60,000 nucleotides of DNA from Membranipora membranacea (taxonomy: Eukaryota > Bryozoa > Gymnolaemata > Cheilostomatida > Membraniporidae): positions 5,830,001 to 5,890,000 of the forward strand of contig OU612073.1 of assembly GCA_914767715.1 (NCBI GenBank), written 5' to 3'. Positions 1 through 11,464 of this stretch are shown here, in pieces; the first letter of the stretch is position 1; every line of letters begins with the position of its first letter. The position numbers and the translations under genes were made by a program. Under the pieces are notes generated by a model, which did not search any database, was not told where the DNA came from, and saw nothing but the letters and a program-made list of their open reading frames with translations.

Positions 1-94
1 TTCAGCTATTGCTTGAGAACCTGTTTACCTGTATAACACACTTGAGGCTCACAATCGGCAGTGGCAGAGCCAACTGCTACCTTACAGGGATAGA

Positions 95-480
95 TATTAG
101 CTCGGGTTAAGTTAAGCTACTGCTGCCACTCATGCAAATTTGTGCTCATTGAATTCTGCGGGAGCTCCAAGATAATTAATTGAGACTTAAATCTCATAAT
201 TGTCACCTAATGGGCAAATAATTTGCACAAACTGATCTTCAAAATCAGGGCATGAAATCTATGCATCAGCTTATGACGTGTACAGTGTGAACTAGTAAGA
301 CGGGTTAGTCACCTGTAGATAATTAATTTCTTACCCTAAATTTGACGATCAGTTTGTGCAAATTATTTGCTCATTAGGTGACAATGCAGCCTCATTTTAT
401 TAGTTTTGAGCTATACAGAATTTTATAAGCACAAATTTGGCTGTGTGGCAGCAGTGGTTTAAGCTAGTTGGTGGCATCAA
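95..480. repeat. Fold-back (inverted-repeat) element
   Basis: The two halves of this stretch are reverse complements of each other. The best arms are 201-245 and 339-383 (about 45 bp, with few mismatches). Weaker outer arms lie near 100-160 and 417-475 and share the words GCACAAATTTG and GTGGCAGCAGT. The centre is near 293. No coding frame is seen between the arms. It looks like a non-autonomous fold-back or MITE-type insertion downstream of, or in an intron of, the SLC25A11-type gene. Confidence 0.75.
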
Positions 481-612
481 TTTTCACTGAGGTTGGTTTT
501 TATATAAAGTAGCGAGGTTGAGCAAATGTAAGTTTTTTTTTAATTTCACTTTTTCAAGCCTGCCATACTCCGCTTGGATACATGATTTCTCAATTAAGCT
601 CAGGAATCTTAC

Positions 613-3600
613 CTGTGGACATTAGCCCTTGTTTGGCTTGTGAGTATGAAGCTAACTGTGCGGCGTTCACCACCATAGCTCGAACTATAGTAGGTCCACA
701 ACCCCTCCATAGAGTGAACAATCCCTCTTCGCTCACGATACGAGATAGAGCATTAAATACACTAGTGTACCCTCTCCTCTCTGCAGCTGGCAACCTGAAA
801 ATATACAGAAAGCAAATCTTGTGCATAAAAATATTTAACAGCACAGCTACGGCAGGGAGGGAGGGTGTCCCACCCTTCCTGGTGACAGATTATCACTTGG
901 CTGGGTCTGAATTTGATAATTTGGGTCTTGATGGTATGTGATCATTGATATAAGTACTTAGGAAACGATACAGAAAACAAATCTATTGCATACAAAATAC
1001 AGTGACATATTATCACTCAGTCGTCTCAGTCAAGGTCTGAAATTGGTTATTTGGGATTTTGGTATGTCATCATTGATGTAAGTACTAGGATACAAAACCA
1101 CAGGAATGTCATTGAGGGACAGTTTAGCTTCAAGTTTGTCAAAGTTTTGAAATCTAAAATAGGAGGCATGAAATAGATGCATGAGGGAGAGGATTGATTT
1201 AACTGTCCCTGTTTTGTAATCCTATTTGCATTTAATGAGTTCGGAAATTAGATTGCTAGGGTTATGTGTTCAGTCATGTCATCTGTTGTGTTGTATCCTG
1301 CTGTCACATTATTTTTGGTGGCCCATCATCTCATGATTACTCTACCAGAAACTAAACTCAGTAGGACTTCACAGCCATATACCTCATACTTCAGGCCCTC
1401 TATATTCCTTTTGGTAATTTCCTTTTATGTTGAATCTTCTTTTCCTAAGCAGCCGGGATCAGTAAGGGTCTTGCAGGCAAGATCTCAAATTAATGCCGAT
1501 TAATTTAGCCACAAAATCTTTAATATTTTGCAGAAACTATCACAGCAAATCTATAAACCAAATCCCTGAGAGAGTAAGATGAGTAAGTATTGATCACAAA
1601 CCGCTTATACCGCTAATAGGACTGCTGATTAAATTAGGCAATTTAGTTTTATTATTGACTATAACCACATCATAAGTTACAAGGTGTTGGTTGAAATCTC
1701 AAAGTTTCATCACTCACTGCATCCCGAAGATAGGGGTGCCTTAGGGGCTAGGCTGCATTGTCTGCGCCAATTTGCTCTCAGTTTGCAGGCAGGTCGGAGC
1801 TCACCTGGGGGTCCAACAATCCCATGTAGTCAGTGGACAGCAGTGGTATTCGAACCCACGACCTTTAACACTTGCGTGCTGAAGCCCGGCGCTCTAACCT
1901 ACTGAGCCACCTCCTACTCTTTGTCGATAAGCTTACCTGCCATCAGCAGTCATTCTGATGAGTGAGATTTCAGCTGGAGTTCCTACGAAGGCAGCGATAC
2001 CTCCCGCTGACATACCAAGTGCTGCTTTAGTCAGGAAGTTAGGTGGTGAGCCATCAGCTCCACTGAAAATACAGAAAATGGGAGTATAAATACTCAAATG
2101 AAAATGTCAAAAACTTATAGACAAAACACTTTCTTAGGAAAAGGCACTAGACTGATCAGCATGTCCCTGCGGAGAACAGTTGGTCGGAATCCATCCTGCT
2201 CAGCTTGACAATGATAGAAAAGACAATATTTGTTCCATGTGACCTCCTAGCCTTCCTGCCCATGAGGGTCTTTCAATTAAGAACAGCCAACATTGCTATC
2301 TGATCGCTAACATATCCCTTATTGAAAGAACAAATGAGCGAACATTTTCAGCTAAGTGATAGTTTGCTTCAAAAAGCGTCTCTCATTCTAATTGAAGGTC
2401 CCCCTTGTATAACGGATGGTACAGTCAAGAGTTGTAATAGACAAAAATCATGGGGAGTCTTTCAATAAATATGAGCATGACACATTGATACCTAGCTCAT
2501 TCCACCGAGTCTATTAGTTCCCTAATAGTTTATCGGGACTACGTGGTTTTATCAAGCATCCAAGCAAAACTTCCTGACTGGGCCTGCAAGTCAGTGTGTA
2601 AAAAAAAATGACCTACGCATTTTTTGATTGAAGGACCACCCCTGAAAACTTGAATCTAGCATAGTAAAAATTTCATGAATTCTGTTTCTTTCTAAAGCTT
2701 TACAAAATTATCATCAGTCTCAGAGGCATGCACAATTGTGACAGCATGTTCAACAGCGATGAGAGCATTATTGAATGAGCTTCCACAATGACACATAGTT
2801 GTCATTGAAGGCATCTGCCCAGCAGATTAATCCATTAAAATTCAATTGAAAAAATTTTGGTTGTGGAGCAGCAAATCATATTGAGGTAATATTTGGCTAT
2901 GATCCTAGTTTGTAAGGTTCACATTCCATTCATACATATATTATGAAGTAGATGACATCCATAAATCTGCACGAGTAACAAAGTTTTGTGATGACAGCCA
3001 TCTATAGTAACAAAGTTTAGTATAAGGATTGTCAAGAAGGATGTAAGCGATTAGTGAGTCCTCAGAAACAGAGAATATCAATGTACTCCTACCTAATAGT
3101 CATCATAAGCCGATATATATATATAATACCAATCGTATGTCGGCAAGTCATCATGTTCATCATTGGACATAGGGCCTATGCTGTTTATATGCGGGGTTGA
3201 TTTTATGGAGTAATTTTGTTAAGTTAACCTAGATAACAACCAAATAGCATTCAAACTAAGATGTCTCATGCAACCAGTCTGCCATTATTTATTTAGCCCA
3301 TACCATAATTGGCCCCTTGGCTATGTATCAGACGCAGTTACTTTGCAATTTCAGTGAGGCACAGCCTAATCCACAGAGAGAGCTTAGGCTATATTATATC
3401 AGAATGCTGAGACCTCTATGAGTGGAGTCGATGTGCCACCAAGCTAGCCAGGTAAAGTTCATAGGCTATAATATGTGGAAATACCTGAATTTCTCGAATA
3501 GCATGGAATAAACTCCTAGTCTGGTTGTTGTGTATGTTGCCTGCCTCAGTAGTCCAGCAGACAAGCTAAAACAAAAGCAACATAAGATAGAAAGTTCAGC

Positions 3601-4906
3601 TCAATCATAGGCCTCTAGCTCATAAAATAGGGTTACTATACTGTGAGTAAGTGTGAGAAAAACAGGTTGCCTTTTGTCAGCATGGTTTGACATGAAATAC
3701 AGAATTACCCTAAATGAGGCAGTTATGGAGAATGGGAAAATTCAACCCGTTCTGTTTGGGCAGGCTTGACATTGTGAAAGTTTACTCATCATAATTACTG
3801 TGTATTGACTCTCATCGTAGCTCGGGAAGACTACTGATAGCTAACATTAGGCCCCCCCCCCCTCAAACTTACTAATAACTTACTTCGCTAAGGCAGTTCC
3901 ACATGTCCTCAGCATTTTATCAAGCGTTCTGAGGCATTGAGAAGATTATCTTGGCTCATGAATCAGGAGCCACTGTATTTTTATTAATGCGTCAGAACGC
4001 TTGCCAAAATGAGTCCCAATCGTTTGGTAGTCTCTATGATTCTTGCACTATTGTTTCACTTAGAAACGTTCAATATTAGGGAACGCTCAAATAGCACAAT
4101 AAGATACCAGGCACTTACCCTGAGTATATACCAGATACACCCTCATTTTTAATAATTGTAGTGAGAGCGTGAAATGTGTTCCTGTAAAGCTTAGCTTGTC
4201 CACCTTCACCACTGAGTTGCATACGATTCTTCACTAAATCCAAGGGCTGCACAAATAATGTTGCTGCCATTCTGTGTGAGAAAAAGATATGATATATATG
4301 TTAATACAACTATTAGCAGAGTCTTCTCTATGCCCTATCAGAGGAAAACTGAAGGTCACAAACAAGGGTCTTGTAGGACAGACTTAGCTGCGCGAGAGTA
4401 CAAATTATATGATGATGATTGCAGTTAGATATGCCTAGACAAGATAGTGGCAGGTGGGAAGATTATCTTCTTACGGCCACAGACCTGAAAACCTACCACA
4501 GCTAATTTTCAGACTATATTTATATATATTATTTTGTTGTCTTGGCTTCAATAAAAAGTAGGCCTACACTTCACTTGTTACAGCTACTGCAATAATATTG
4601 GGATCAATAAAAGTTTTTGAATGATAGTATGATAAGTAGGGGTTCACATTACTCTGATTGAGAACATAAGACTCACTGCATCTATGTTCTATTTATGTCA
4701 ATGTAGACTAAAGCAGATTCAGTACAATAAATAATCAGCAATTATATGGGTGAGTAATAAACTAGCTAGTCCCACTCCTCACAAAAAGTAAAAATTAAAA
4801 AAGGTACTTACTAATATGAGTAACAAAGCAATATGACATACCCAGCAATTCCTCCAAAGGAGAACTTGATGTATTTGGGAGTGGATGCAGGTGTTCCTGA
4901 AGACAT
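613..4906 (-). CDS. SLC25A11: Mitochondrial 2-oxoglutarate/malate carrier (partial, 3' end outside window)
   Basis: Inner-membrane antiporter that exchanges 2-oxoglutarate for malate in the malate-aspartate shuttle. Five exons read on the minus strand: 4906-4842, 4271-4119, 3565-3485, 2062-1937 and 794-613, all with GT-AG borders and consistent phases, giving about 202 residues. The start is MSSGTPASTPKYIKF, in the same place as in animal orthologues. The first carrier signature reads QPLDLVKNRMQ. The second repeat carries the variant TPAEISLIRM that is typical of oxoglutarate carriers, followed by RRGY and VVNAAQLASYSQ, also family hallmarks. The third carrier repeat (about 110 residues in relatives) is missing because the gene leaves the window: exon 5 ends at a GTAAG donor and I find no further exon in 1-612. 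It is divergent from RPL10A, with 305 bp between the start codons. Confidence 0.95.
803..1100. repeat. Imperfect tandem duplication next to a splice acceptor
   Basis: A segment starting at about 803 (ACAGAAAGCAAATCTTGTGC) recurs about 168 bp later at 971 (ACAGAAAACAAATCTATTGC). The downstream words GTGACA-ATTATCACT and TCATTGAT-TAAGTACT are also repeated near 882-955 and 1002-1088. The first copy holds a GGGTGTCCCACCC palindrome (about 863-875) that the second lacks. It lies in the intron just upstream, in the gene's sense, of the carrier exon at 794-613. Confidence 0.6.
1735..1915 (-). repeat. tRNA-derived SINE, copy A
   Basis: Read on the minus strand, it begins with a tRNA-like head. An A-box-like GTGGCTCAGTAGGTTAGAGC lies at about 1910-1891 and a B-box GGTTCGAATACC at 1856-1845. 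After this comes a body shared with three other copies in the window (CAGGTG-GCTCCGACCTGCCT, then AAACTGAGAGCAA, then CTAAGGCACC). It sits in the SLC25A11 intron between the exons at 1937 and 794. The open frame over it is not a gene. Confidence 0.8.
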
Positions 4907-5211
4907 GTTGATGGATGAATGAGTACAAAATGAAGTAAGAAGTACTGCACCAAAATTTAGAGAGTCATTCCAAACTTGTGTCCACTTGTGCAAAACCGGT
5001 GTGCAGGCTTGACATGCGTGTTTGTGTACACATTTAGTACACGAGCCAATCATGTACTTATCATGTGTGGTTGACACTGGTTTCAGCCAATCAGATTTTC
5101 ATAGAACTTTATGTTCTGTCCAATCAGCTGATTGGAAATATCTCAAGGTTACTAGAGGGTGATACTAACCGGAAATTCCTTCATCAGCCTTTTTGACAAG
5201 AACTCAGCATC
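4907..5211. promoter_or_regulatory. Divergent promoter, SLC25A11 / RPL10A
   Basis: Only 305 bp separate the two start codons, which face away from each other. The interval has CCAAT at 5046-5050 and 5087-5091, and an 18-bp perfect palindrome TCCAATCAGCTGATTGGA at 5119-5136 that places a CCAAT box on each strand. No TATA box is obvious. A pyrimidine-rich stretch just before the RPL10A ATG (CCTTTTTGAC, near 5189) suits the 5' TOP start usual for ribosomal protein mRNAs. NF-Y is the known CCAAT binder; its use here is inferred. Confidence 0.6.
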
Positions 5212-7164
5212 ATGAGGTAGGTAAAAATGTGCTCCTCTTTCTGATCTGGAAATAATTCTGCCATCTTACATTATAACTCACTATTGGTGCGCCAGATGGT
5301 TAGAGTATTAACAGTTCACTCTGAAGTTACACATTATTCTCTCTAGTATTGACCATTTTCATTGTTTAACGACTGAAATTGTTGAGTGTTACAAATGTAC
5401 TATCTATCTATATAAAAGTCAGTAAAACAATTGTCGACCCATCAAATTTATTCATGTTGGTGTATTTCAAATTGTAGTAAGATACAGAGAGATCAGCTGC
5501 GTGAGCATGTCGCCACCATGCTCGAGAAGTCTGCTGAGAAGAAGAGGAAGTTCAGTGAGACTGTAGAGCTGCAGATAAACCTAAAGAACTACGATCCATC
5601 GAGAGACAAACGTTTCTCTGGCACCGTCAAGTAAGCAAACCTGAGCCATCTGTAAGCTAGCTTTACTTTGGTGATCAGGTAGTCTATGAGTTTTACTCTG
5701 GGCGGACACGTACCCTGTGTCTTAAATAAATGGGCAGGCCTTGTGCCGAAATGTTGCGGTCAGGTAACTATAATAAAAGATAGGTTCATAGTCATTTTCA
5801 TCGAAATGAAATGGCTAATTCTGCTCACTGTTTGGAAATTTTGCTAAATGATATAACAATCTAAATTCAATAAAATCCATAAGGTTATACATATGCGCAC
5901 ATATTTGAGTGTGAACTGAACGAATTTTGCTGTATAAAAGTAATCATAATCAATATGTAGTCAGTAGATAGAAGATGTGTCCCAGCAACTAACTACTAAT
6001 CCTATCTTTCACTCTATAGGCTCATGCTGTAGTATATGATGAAAAAATCGGTTGGAGGCCCAAAGAGTCAATGAACATCAACCTTGGAGACCTGAAGTAC
6101 TACTCTACTGTAGATTGTATATTTTATACATTCTCGAATATTAACCTTTCATCTTTGCCTGCCAAAAGAGGAATTTTATTTTTTTGTTTATTATTTATTC
6201 AATCATCATTATAGGCTCAAACACACTCCTCGTCCCAAGTTGAAACTGTGCATCATTGGAGATGAAAGACACATTGATGAGGCAAAGAAGCTTGGATTAG
6301 ACCATAGAAGTATGGATGACCTGAAGAAGTTGAACAAGGACAAGAAGCTGGTCAAAAAGCTTGGTAAGTGGCACAGCTGGGTTTTGAACAGGGTAGCGAA
6401 AATAAGTTCTAGTATGATATGATGAAAAAACGGTTGGAGGCCCAAAGGGTCAATTAACATCAACCTTGGAGACCTGAAGTACTATTATCACAAGTATCAA
6501 GTTTTCATGATGAGCTTTATTGAAGAAAATGATGATTAATGTATGTAAATTTGTTTTGCAGCCAAGAAGTACAATGCTTTCCTAGCCTCCGACACAGTCA
6601 TCAAGACCATCCCAAGAGTGTTGGGACCTGGACTTAACAAAGCTGGTAAATTCCCCACAGTTCTCAGTCACACTGAGAAGATGGAGGACAAGGCTAACGA
6701 AGTCAAGGGAACTATCAAGTTCCAGATGAAGAAGGTTAGTAGACCTCACAGATACCAATCAAGACTGTCGACTTAAAATTGTCCATGAAGATTCACTCTA
6801 AAGCAAAATCAACTGACATTATTGAGATATCATAACATTAATGTTAAGACTTTTGCCAGATTAATGTTCAGACTGACATGCGGGGCTGTTTATCATGTTT
6901 TCATATGCTAGTCTTGTCGACAAAATATATATATCTAGGCTGTGAAGGCTAGTGAACATTAAATATTAATATTGGAAACTTTTTATTTCTCAGGTCTTGT
7001 GTTTGGCTGTTGCTGTTGGACACGTCGGTATGGAGAAGGAAGAGCTTGTTGCTAACGTAAACATGTCCATCAATTTCCTCGTCTCTCTGCTGAAGAAGAA
7101 CTGGCAGAATGTACGATCACTGTACATCAAGACTACCATGGGACCAGCTCAGAGAATCTATTAA
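5212..7164 (+). CDS. RPL10A: 60S ribosomal protein L10a (uL1)
   Basis: Ribosomal protein of the large-subunit L1 stalk, which contacts and moves E-site tRNA. Five exons: 5212-5216, 5478-5630, 6215-6363, 6562-6734 and 6994-7164. The total is 651 nt, i.e. 216 residues plus stop; the human protein has 217. The first exon holds only ATG plus two bases (MS-K). Family landmarks include [74 protein letters not shown] and the C-terminal [20 protein letters not shown]. The complete frame and canonical splice sites indicate a working gene. Introns 2 and 3 each carry a box C/D snoRNA, a common arrangement for ribosomal protein host genes. Translation is probably under TOP-type growth control, inferred from the pyrimidine tract before the start. 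Confidence 0.98.
6029..6103 (+). ncRNA. Box C/D snoRNA, intronic copy 1
   Basis: In RPL10A intron 2. C box ATGATGA is at 6036-6042 and D box CTGA at 6092-6095. They are bracketed by a perfect 6-bp terminal stem, GTAGTA (6029-6034) with TACTAC (6098-6103). The 12 bases just before the D box, AACCTTGGAGAC, are complementary to GTCTCCAAGGTT, which matches for 11 bases a strongly conserved 28S/25S rRNA segment (GTCTCCAAGGTGAACAGCC, from memory). The box D plus five rule would put the 2'-O-methyl on the first C of the CC in that segment. A copy about 90% identical lies in the next intron. Confidence 0.82.
6410..6484 (+). ncRNA. Box C/D snoRNA, intronic copy 2
   Basis: In RPL10A intron 3, a paralogue of the intron 2 snoRNA. 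C box ATGATGA is at 6419-6425 and D box CTGA at 6474-6477. The terminal stem is 5 bp, TAGTA (6410-6414) with TACTA (6480-6484). The guide AACCTTGGAGAC before box D is identical to that in copy 1. Differences fall mainly in the spacer (for example AATTAACATC against AATGAACATC) and in the stem flanks. It lies about 46 bases past the 5' splice site and 77 bases before the 3' splice site, a distance from the branch point that suits splicing-coupled processing. Confidence 0.82.
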
Positions 7165-7249
7165 ACATCTTACGCTGGTATCTCCCAACTCATGTTTTTC
7201 TGTCTATTTTCAATTGTCAATAATGTGATGGTGAAGATGATGGAAGGTC

Positions 7250-7255
7250 AATAAA
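7250..7255 (+). terminator. RPL10A polyadenylation signal
   Basis: AATAAA lies 86 bases after the RPL10A stop, followed by an AT-rich stretch. This gives the short 3' UTR usual for ribosomal protein mRNAs. Confidence 0.75.
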
Positions 7256-10200
7256 AAATACTGAAAAACTCAAATTATTAGTTTTGTTGCTATAATCAGT
7301 GAATGATGTGCTTGGCTGGGGACAAAATGAAGCAATATAAATGTTTGATTATACTTGCCAAATTGCTGATCACAAGGAACAATTGGTGGGGATTTTACTG
7401 AAGATTGAGTGTTTTAAAGTTGAAGAAAAGATTTGAATGAAAAATCAATAAAAGATGTCCCAATGTAAAGTTGACTAGATTCAGTTTAACAACTTGGAGC
7501 TATCTACTCAAGTTGGGTTAGTTGGTTTGAACAGACAACTCCACATGATAACAAACCAAAACCCATCACTGTTGCTGATTTTGGAGCACAGGATCCTGGA
7601 TTCGAGCCTCACCAGGTGCATTGTTTGTCGAGAAAAAAAATGATCACCTTCGTTAACTATTAAACTTGCTGGCTCAGTTCTAACAGGCATTTAGGTACAG
7701 CAGTTTTATGTCGAGTCCAGTAATTTTGAAGAATTGACTCTGCAGATTACACTATATGATTGTTCTATTTTCTCTGAAGAAATTGAAGACAGCATTGTGT
7801 GCAGGGAGCCCCATTGTTTAATATGCTGAACATAAAATTGCACCCAAAGATTGGCATGACTTTGCCTGGACAGATATGCTCCCCTCAATAGAGTTGTTCA
7901 GGTTCGAAGAGTTGAAATTGTTTAATTTAATGAAAGGTTGCTGGTCCCATAGATGCAGCGCCAGTTTGTGTAAAAATTGCAAGTAGAATTCAGCGGATTG
8001 AGGAAATGGATAAGTGAGATTCGATCGATGAGTATATCTTTAATGAGGAGTTGGCTCCATGTATTACTGGTCATGTGAAATTTTAATCCTAATTCATGTG
8101 TGAAGAGGAATTTAAAATTCTGGTGGGTTTCTGTCAAGAATGATGTCAATTGTGTGAAATCCCCATTTCACTTGGGTATAAAAATGCCAGTTGTGTATCT
8201 TGAGGCGTGGTCATTGATCACGCTTCCATATTGACTGCATTCGCATGATAACATTCTGGCGTGTTCTTTGTTGTCTTGGGGGCTTATGGTAAACCAAGGA
8301 GTTGGAGGAAAGCCTTATTTTTATGTCTCGTTGTCAGTGAGTTATCCTCCAATTCAAAAGGTAAAAGAAAGCCTCAGTTACGTGTGGATACATGGTAGTT
8401 ATCTTCTCCTGTTTGGTGGTTCACAACTGATAGCAGCGTTATCTTTTCTGAGTTGGAGCAGGGAGGGTGGTTAGAGGTTCAGATCAGTTTGGGTACTGGT
8501 AATATCTTGGAATTGCATCAAAGTAACTTATCTGGTATGCTGATGTAGCTATCAAGGTTATCTGCCCTAGACACTACGAGACAATTTCAGTTTGGTGTGT
8601 TGCGCATTGATGTCCTTTCATATCTCATCTCAGTATACCCAGGGAGTCCCAAACTCCCTGGTATACCTACCTAGCAGAATGTTTTGCATATGTGTCTTAT
8701 TGTCAATTAAAAATCAAACATCAAAGTTGGTAGAGATTGGCAGATTGAAAATGTAATTATTGGCCCCTTGACTCATTTTGCCAGGTTACCAGAGTAGTCT
8801 GTAGGGCAAAATCCTGTTGACAAACTGATTAGATATTCTGTCATCAAGTGGATGTATCTGTGGGTTGAGATGTTATACTTGACTCAACTTCTCGACATAA
8901 GATGTTTGAAATTAAAACATAAGTGTTTTATATTTGGGGACAAGTGTTTTGAGTCATGTCGGCAGATGGATCAATGGTCTGGCTTCTGTATGTAATATTT
9001 AATTCATATTTTTGTGACCATTTACCAGCCTCAGCGTGATCCAAAATCCATTCAACATCTGGTTTTGTTGGTTAAGTTGCATCATTTTGTGATTCGGTCC
9101 ACTTAAACAAACTTAAGAATAGATTTCCTTTTTCTTTGTATGGAAACATTGTGCTGAAAAATAGATGATGACCTCAACAACAAATTAAAATGGTCGGTAA
9201 CAGGTTGGATGAATGTGTGCTTTTCAAAAGAAAAATGCTAAAATTGTGATCTCATCTAATTATTTTTCGCCAGGAAGAAAGAGACCTTTAGCAAGACTTG
9301 TTCAAAAATGAGCTAAGACAAACTTGATAGTTTATTGATTTCATAAGATGTCAATCTTGGTAAGATAGACCAGGTCTTCTGACCATGTAGACTGGTAAGT
9401 GGAAATCTGTGACCATCCCCTATTTATTGTTACAGTTGTCCTGCAATTGATATTATTACATCTTCCTGACTAGTTATTTCCAAAACATATGTATTCTATG
9501 TGATGGAACAACATCAATACTTAAAATTCTACTAAGATATTCTAGCTTTCCTTTGTCACATAAATGTTAAAGATTTCATAGGCATGAATTTGCATGGTGG
9601 AAACCACAGAGGCAAGACAATGAAAACAGTTGCTCTGGTAAGGACCTAAACTGCTCAATCATCAAAAACTAATCACCCAATCATCATTCATCATTTGTAC
9701 TGTTTATTGTTTGTTTTATATTTCCACAGTGATAAATACATGAGAAAGCGTGTTAAAATGCTCTTCTCTGATTGGACGAACAAAGAGGGGTTTCCTAATC
9801 TGCTGAGAGTGTTTAGCAGTTAGATCAGAAAGCTAGGAATATTTGCAGAGAGAGCTTGCACAAATTAAGTTTGTCAGTCAGGGATATTTTCCTTCTTCAC
9901 TTCTGCGGTCAATTCTTGGTAAGCCAAGTTCTTGTATCATTAATTGCAACAAGCTGCGTTGTTGAGCAAGGTTTACATGGACGATCATACAAAATAATCA
10001 TGTCAAACTTCAAAATTATTAATTTGCTAATTGGCACCCTTGGATTGGGTGGTGAACTTGAAGTTGTTAGCGTGTTGTTCTTAACACCTTTGTCCATTTT
10101 ACATGCTTAAAAACAAGAATATTAGCAAATTAGCTTAGTAGCATGGCTGACACCTTTGGTAGCACACAAATACTTCCATTGTTTTAGGATTTGAATTAAT

Positions 10201-11464
10201 ATTCATGTTAAAAGAGCTGCCACTGCCCAGTGCCTACCCACTGTGATGGTAAACAAACCAGCCAACAGGGTATACTTTGATTGGTTTCTTTCTTCACAGA
10301 AGCTTGATTTGATGCAAGGCTTTGTTGTCAGCGGATCATCTGGTTCATATATTACCATTTTAGAATCATTTGACATAGATGCAAGTACACCCTGAACTTC
10401 AGTGAGCATACTGGATGAATGCCGTAATTGTTTGAGAGGTGTATCACTATCAAAGATCGAGCTCATTGGTAACAGGTAAGATGAGATTCATGCTAACACC
10501 TGTGCACCTTAGCCTTGGGTCTCCTGTATTTACCAACTGGGATAGTTTTACGGCACAAACCTTACATGAACAAAATATTTGACTGAAATCACAGATATCA
10601 TGACAAAATCACATCAGGTACTGTTGTATTTCATGATTAATTCCCTGTCCCATTATTAAAAGGGTTGTAAAGTAATGAATAGAAGGCCTTCACTGAAATT
10701 CAATTTCAATCTCAAGATTACGATCAACTTATAGCATTCAATACTTGCATTATCAAACTGTTGTTGAATCATAGATATGGCCAATTCAGTTCAGTTCGCT
10801 TTCTTCCGATTTCTGAAGGTATCGGGCAAAATGTCAAATGAGCACATTTCAAATAAACAGCAACTAATTTCTAAATGGTTGTTTTTATTTTGATAGCACT
10901 GCGTTTTGTTTTGAAAGTTCTCAGTGTATGAAAACACAGATTGTAAAATAAACAAATGTCTTTTGTTGAGCTATCTCAGCTTGAAAAATTGTAATGTAAT
11001 ACTTCTATTGAAAGCTAACACAATCACTGTAACACCCAATCAATTAGGAAAACTAACTTCTTACGGGTCACCTTTTTTCAGCCTTTATTTCCTCATGTTA
11101 TGATTTAAAAACAAGCTTTTGTTTATTTTCATTTGATTATGCGACAACCGTCATCCATCATGACGTTTCATGTATTCGATTGGAAAGATCAATGGAGCAA
11201 GCGCTGCTGTGTGTTTTCTCAGTCAAGTGGTGATTTCTGGCGACGGACTTCCAGGCTGGACATTGTGGCGACTGTGACACTTTATCTACATAACCTCACG
11301 CTTTACTGTTAACATTACAGGCTGCTGTTAGCTCAGTTGACACTCTGCTTCTAAGCTGTTGACACCCTGGTCTGGATAACAAGCACTTGCTAGTTTCTGT
11401 CATACACTATTTATAGCTGTTGGATAACAGCTGAGCGACTATAGCAGCAGGTTGTAGTATAGGC
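7256..11464. other. Intergenic region, no gene seen
   Basis: AT-rich DNA between RPL10A and the LEV-10-like gene. Open frames here (for example near 8268-8474, 9856-10110 and 10203-10466) have no recognisable domain, no good splice partners and unstructured composition. A weak tRNA-like sequence at about 7515-7608 is treated under findings. Just before the next gene there is a short inverted repeat, AGCTGTT-GGAT-AACAGCT at 11415-11432, and a TATTTATA word at about 11409 that could be a TATA box some 55 bases ahead of the ATG. The latter is a weak call. Confidence 0.5.

Noticed and set aside
1684-1905. Open frame of 73 codons on the plus strand
   Set aside because: It lies over SINE copy A in an intron of the carrier gene on the opposite strand; the codons simply reflect the tRNA-like head.
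5286-5310. A-box-like GCGCCAGATGGTTAGAGT in RPL10A intron 1
   Set aside because: No B-box at the right distance and no tRNA fold.
6011-6028. Alternative acceptor CACTCTATAG/GCTC before snoRNA copy 1
   Set aside because: Using it would read CTC ATG CTG and then a stop, and would cut into the snoRNA; the acceptor at 6214 gives the conserved protein.
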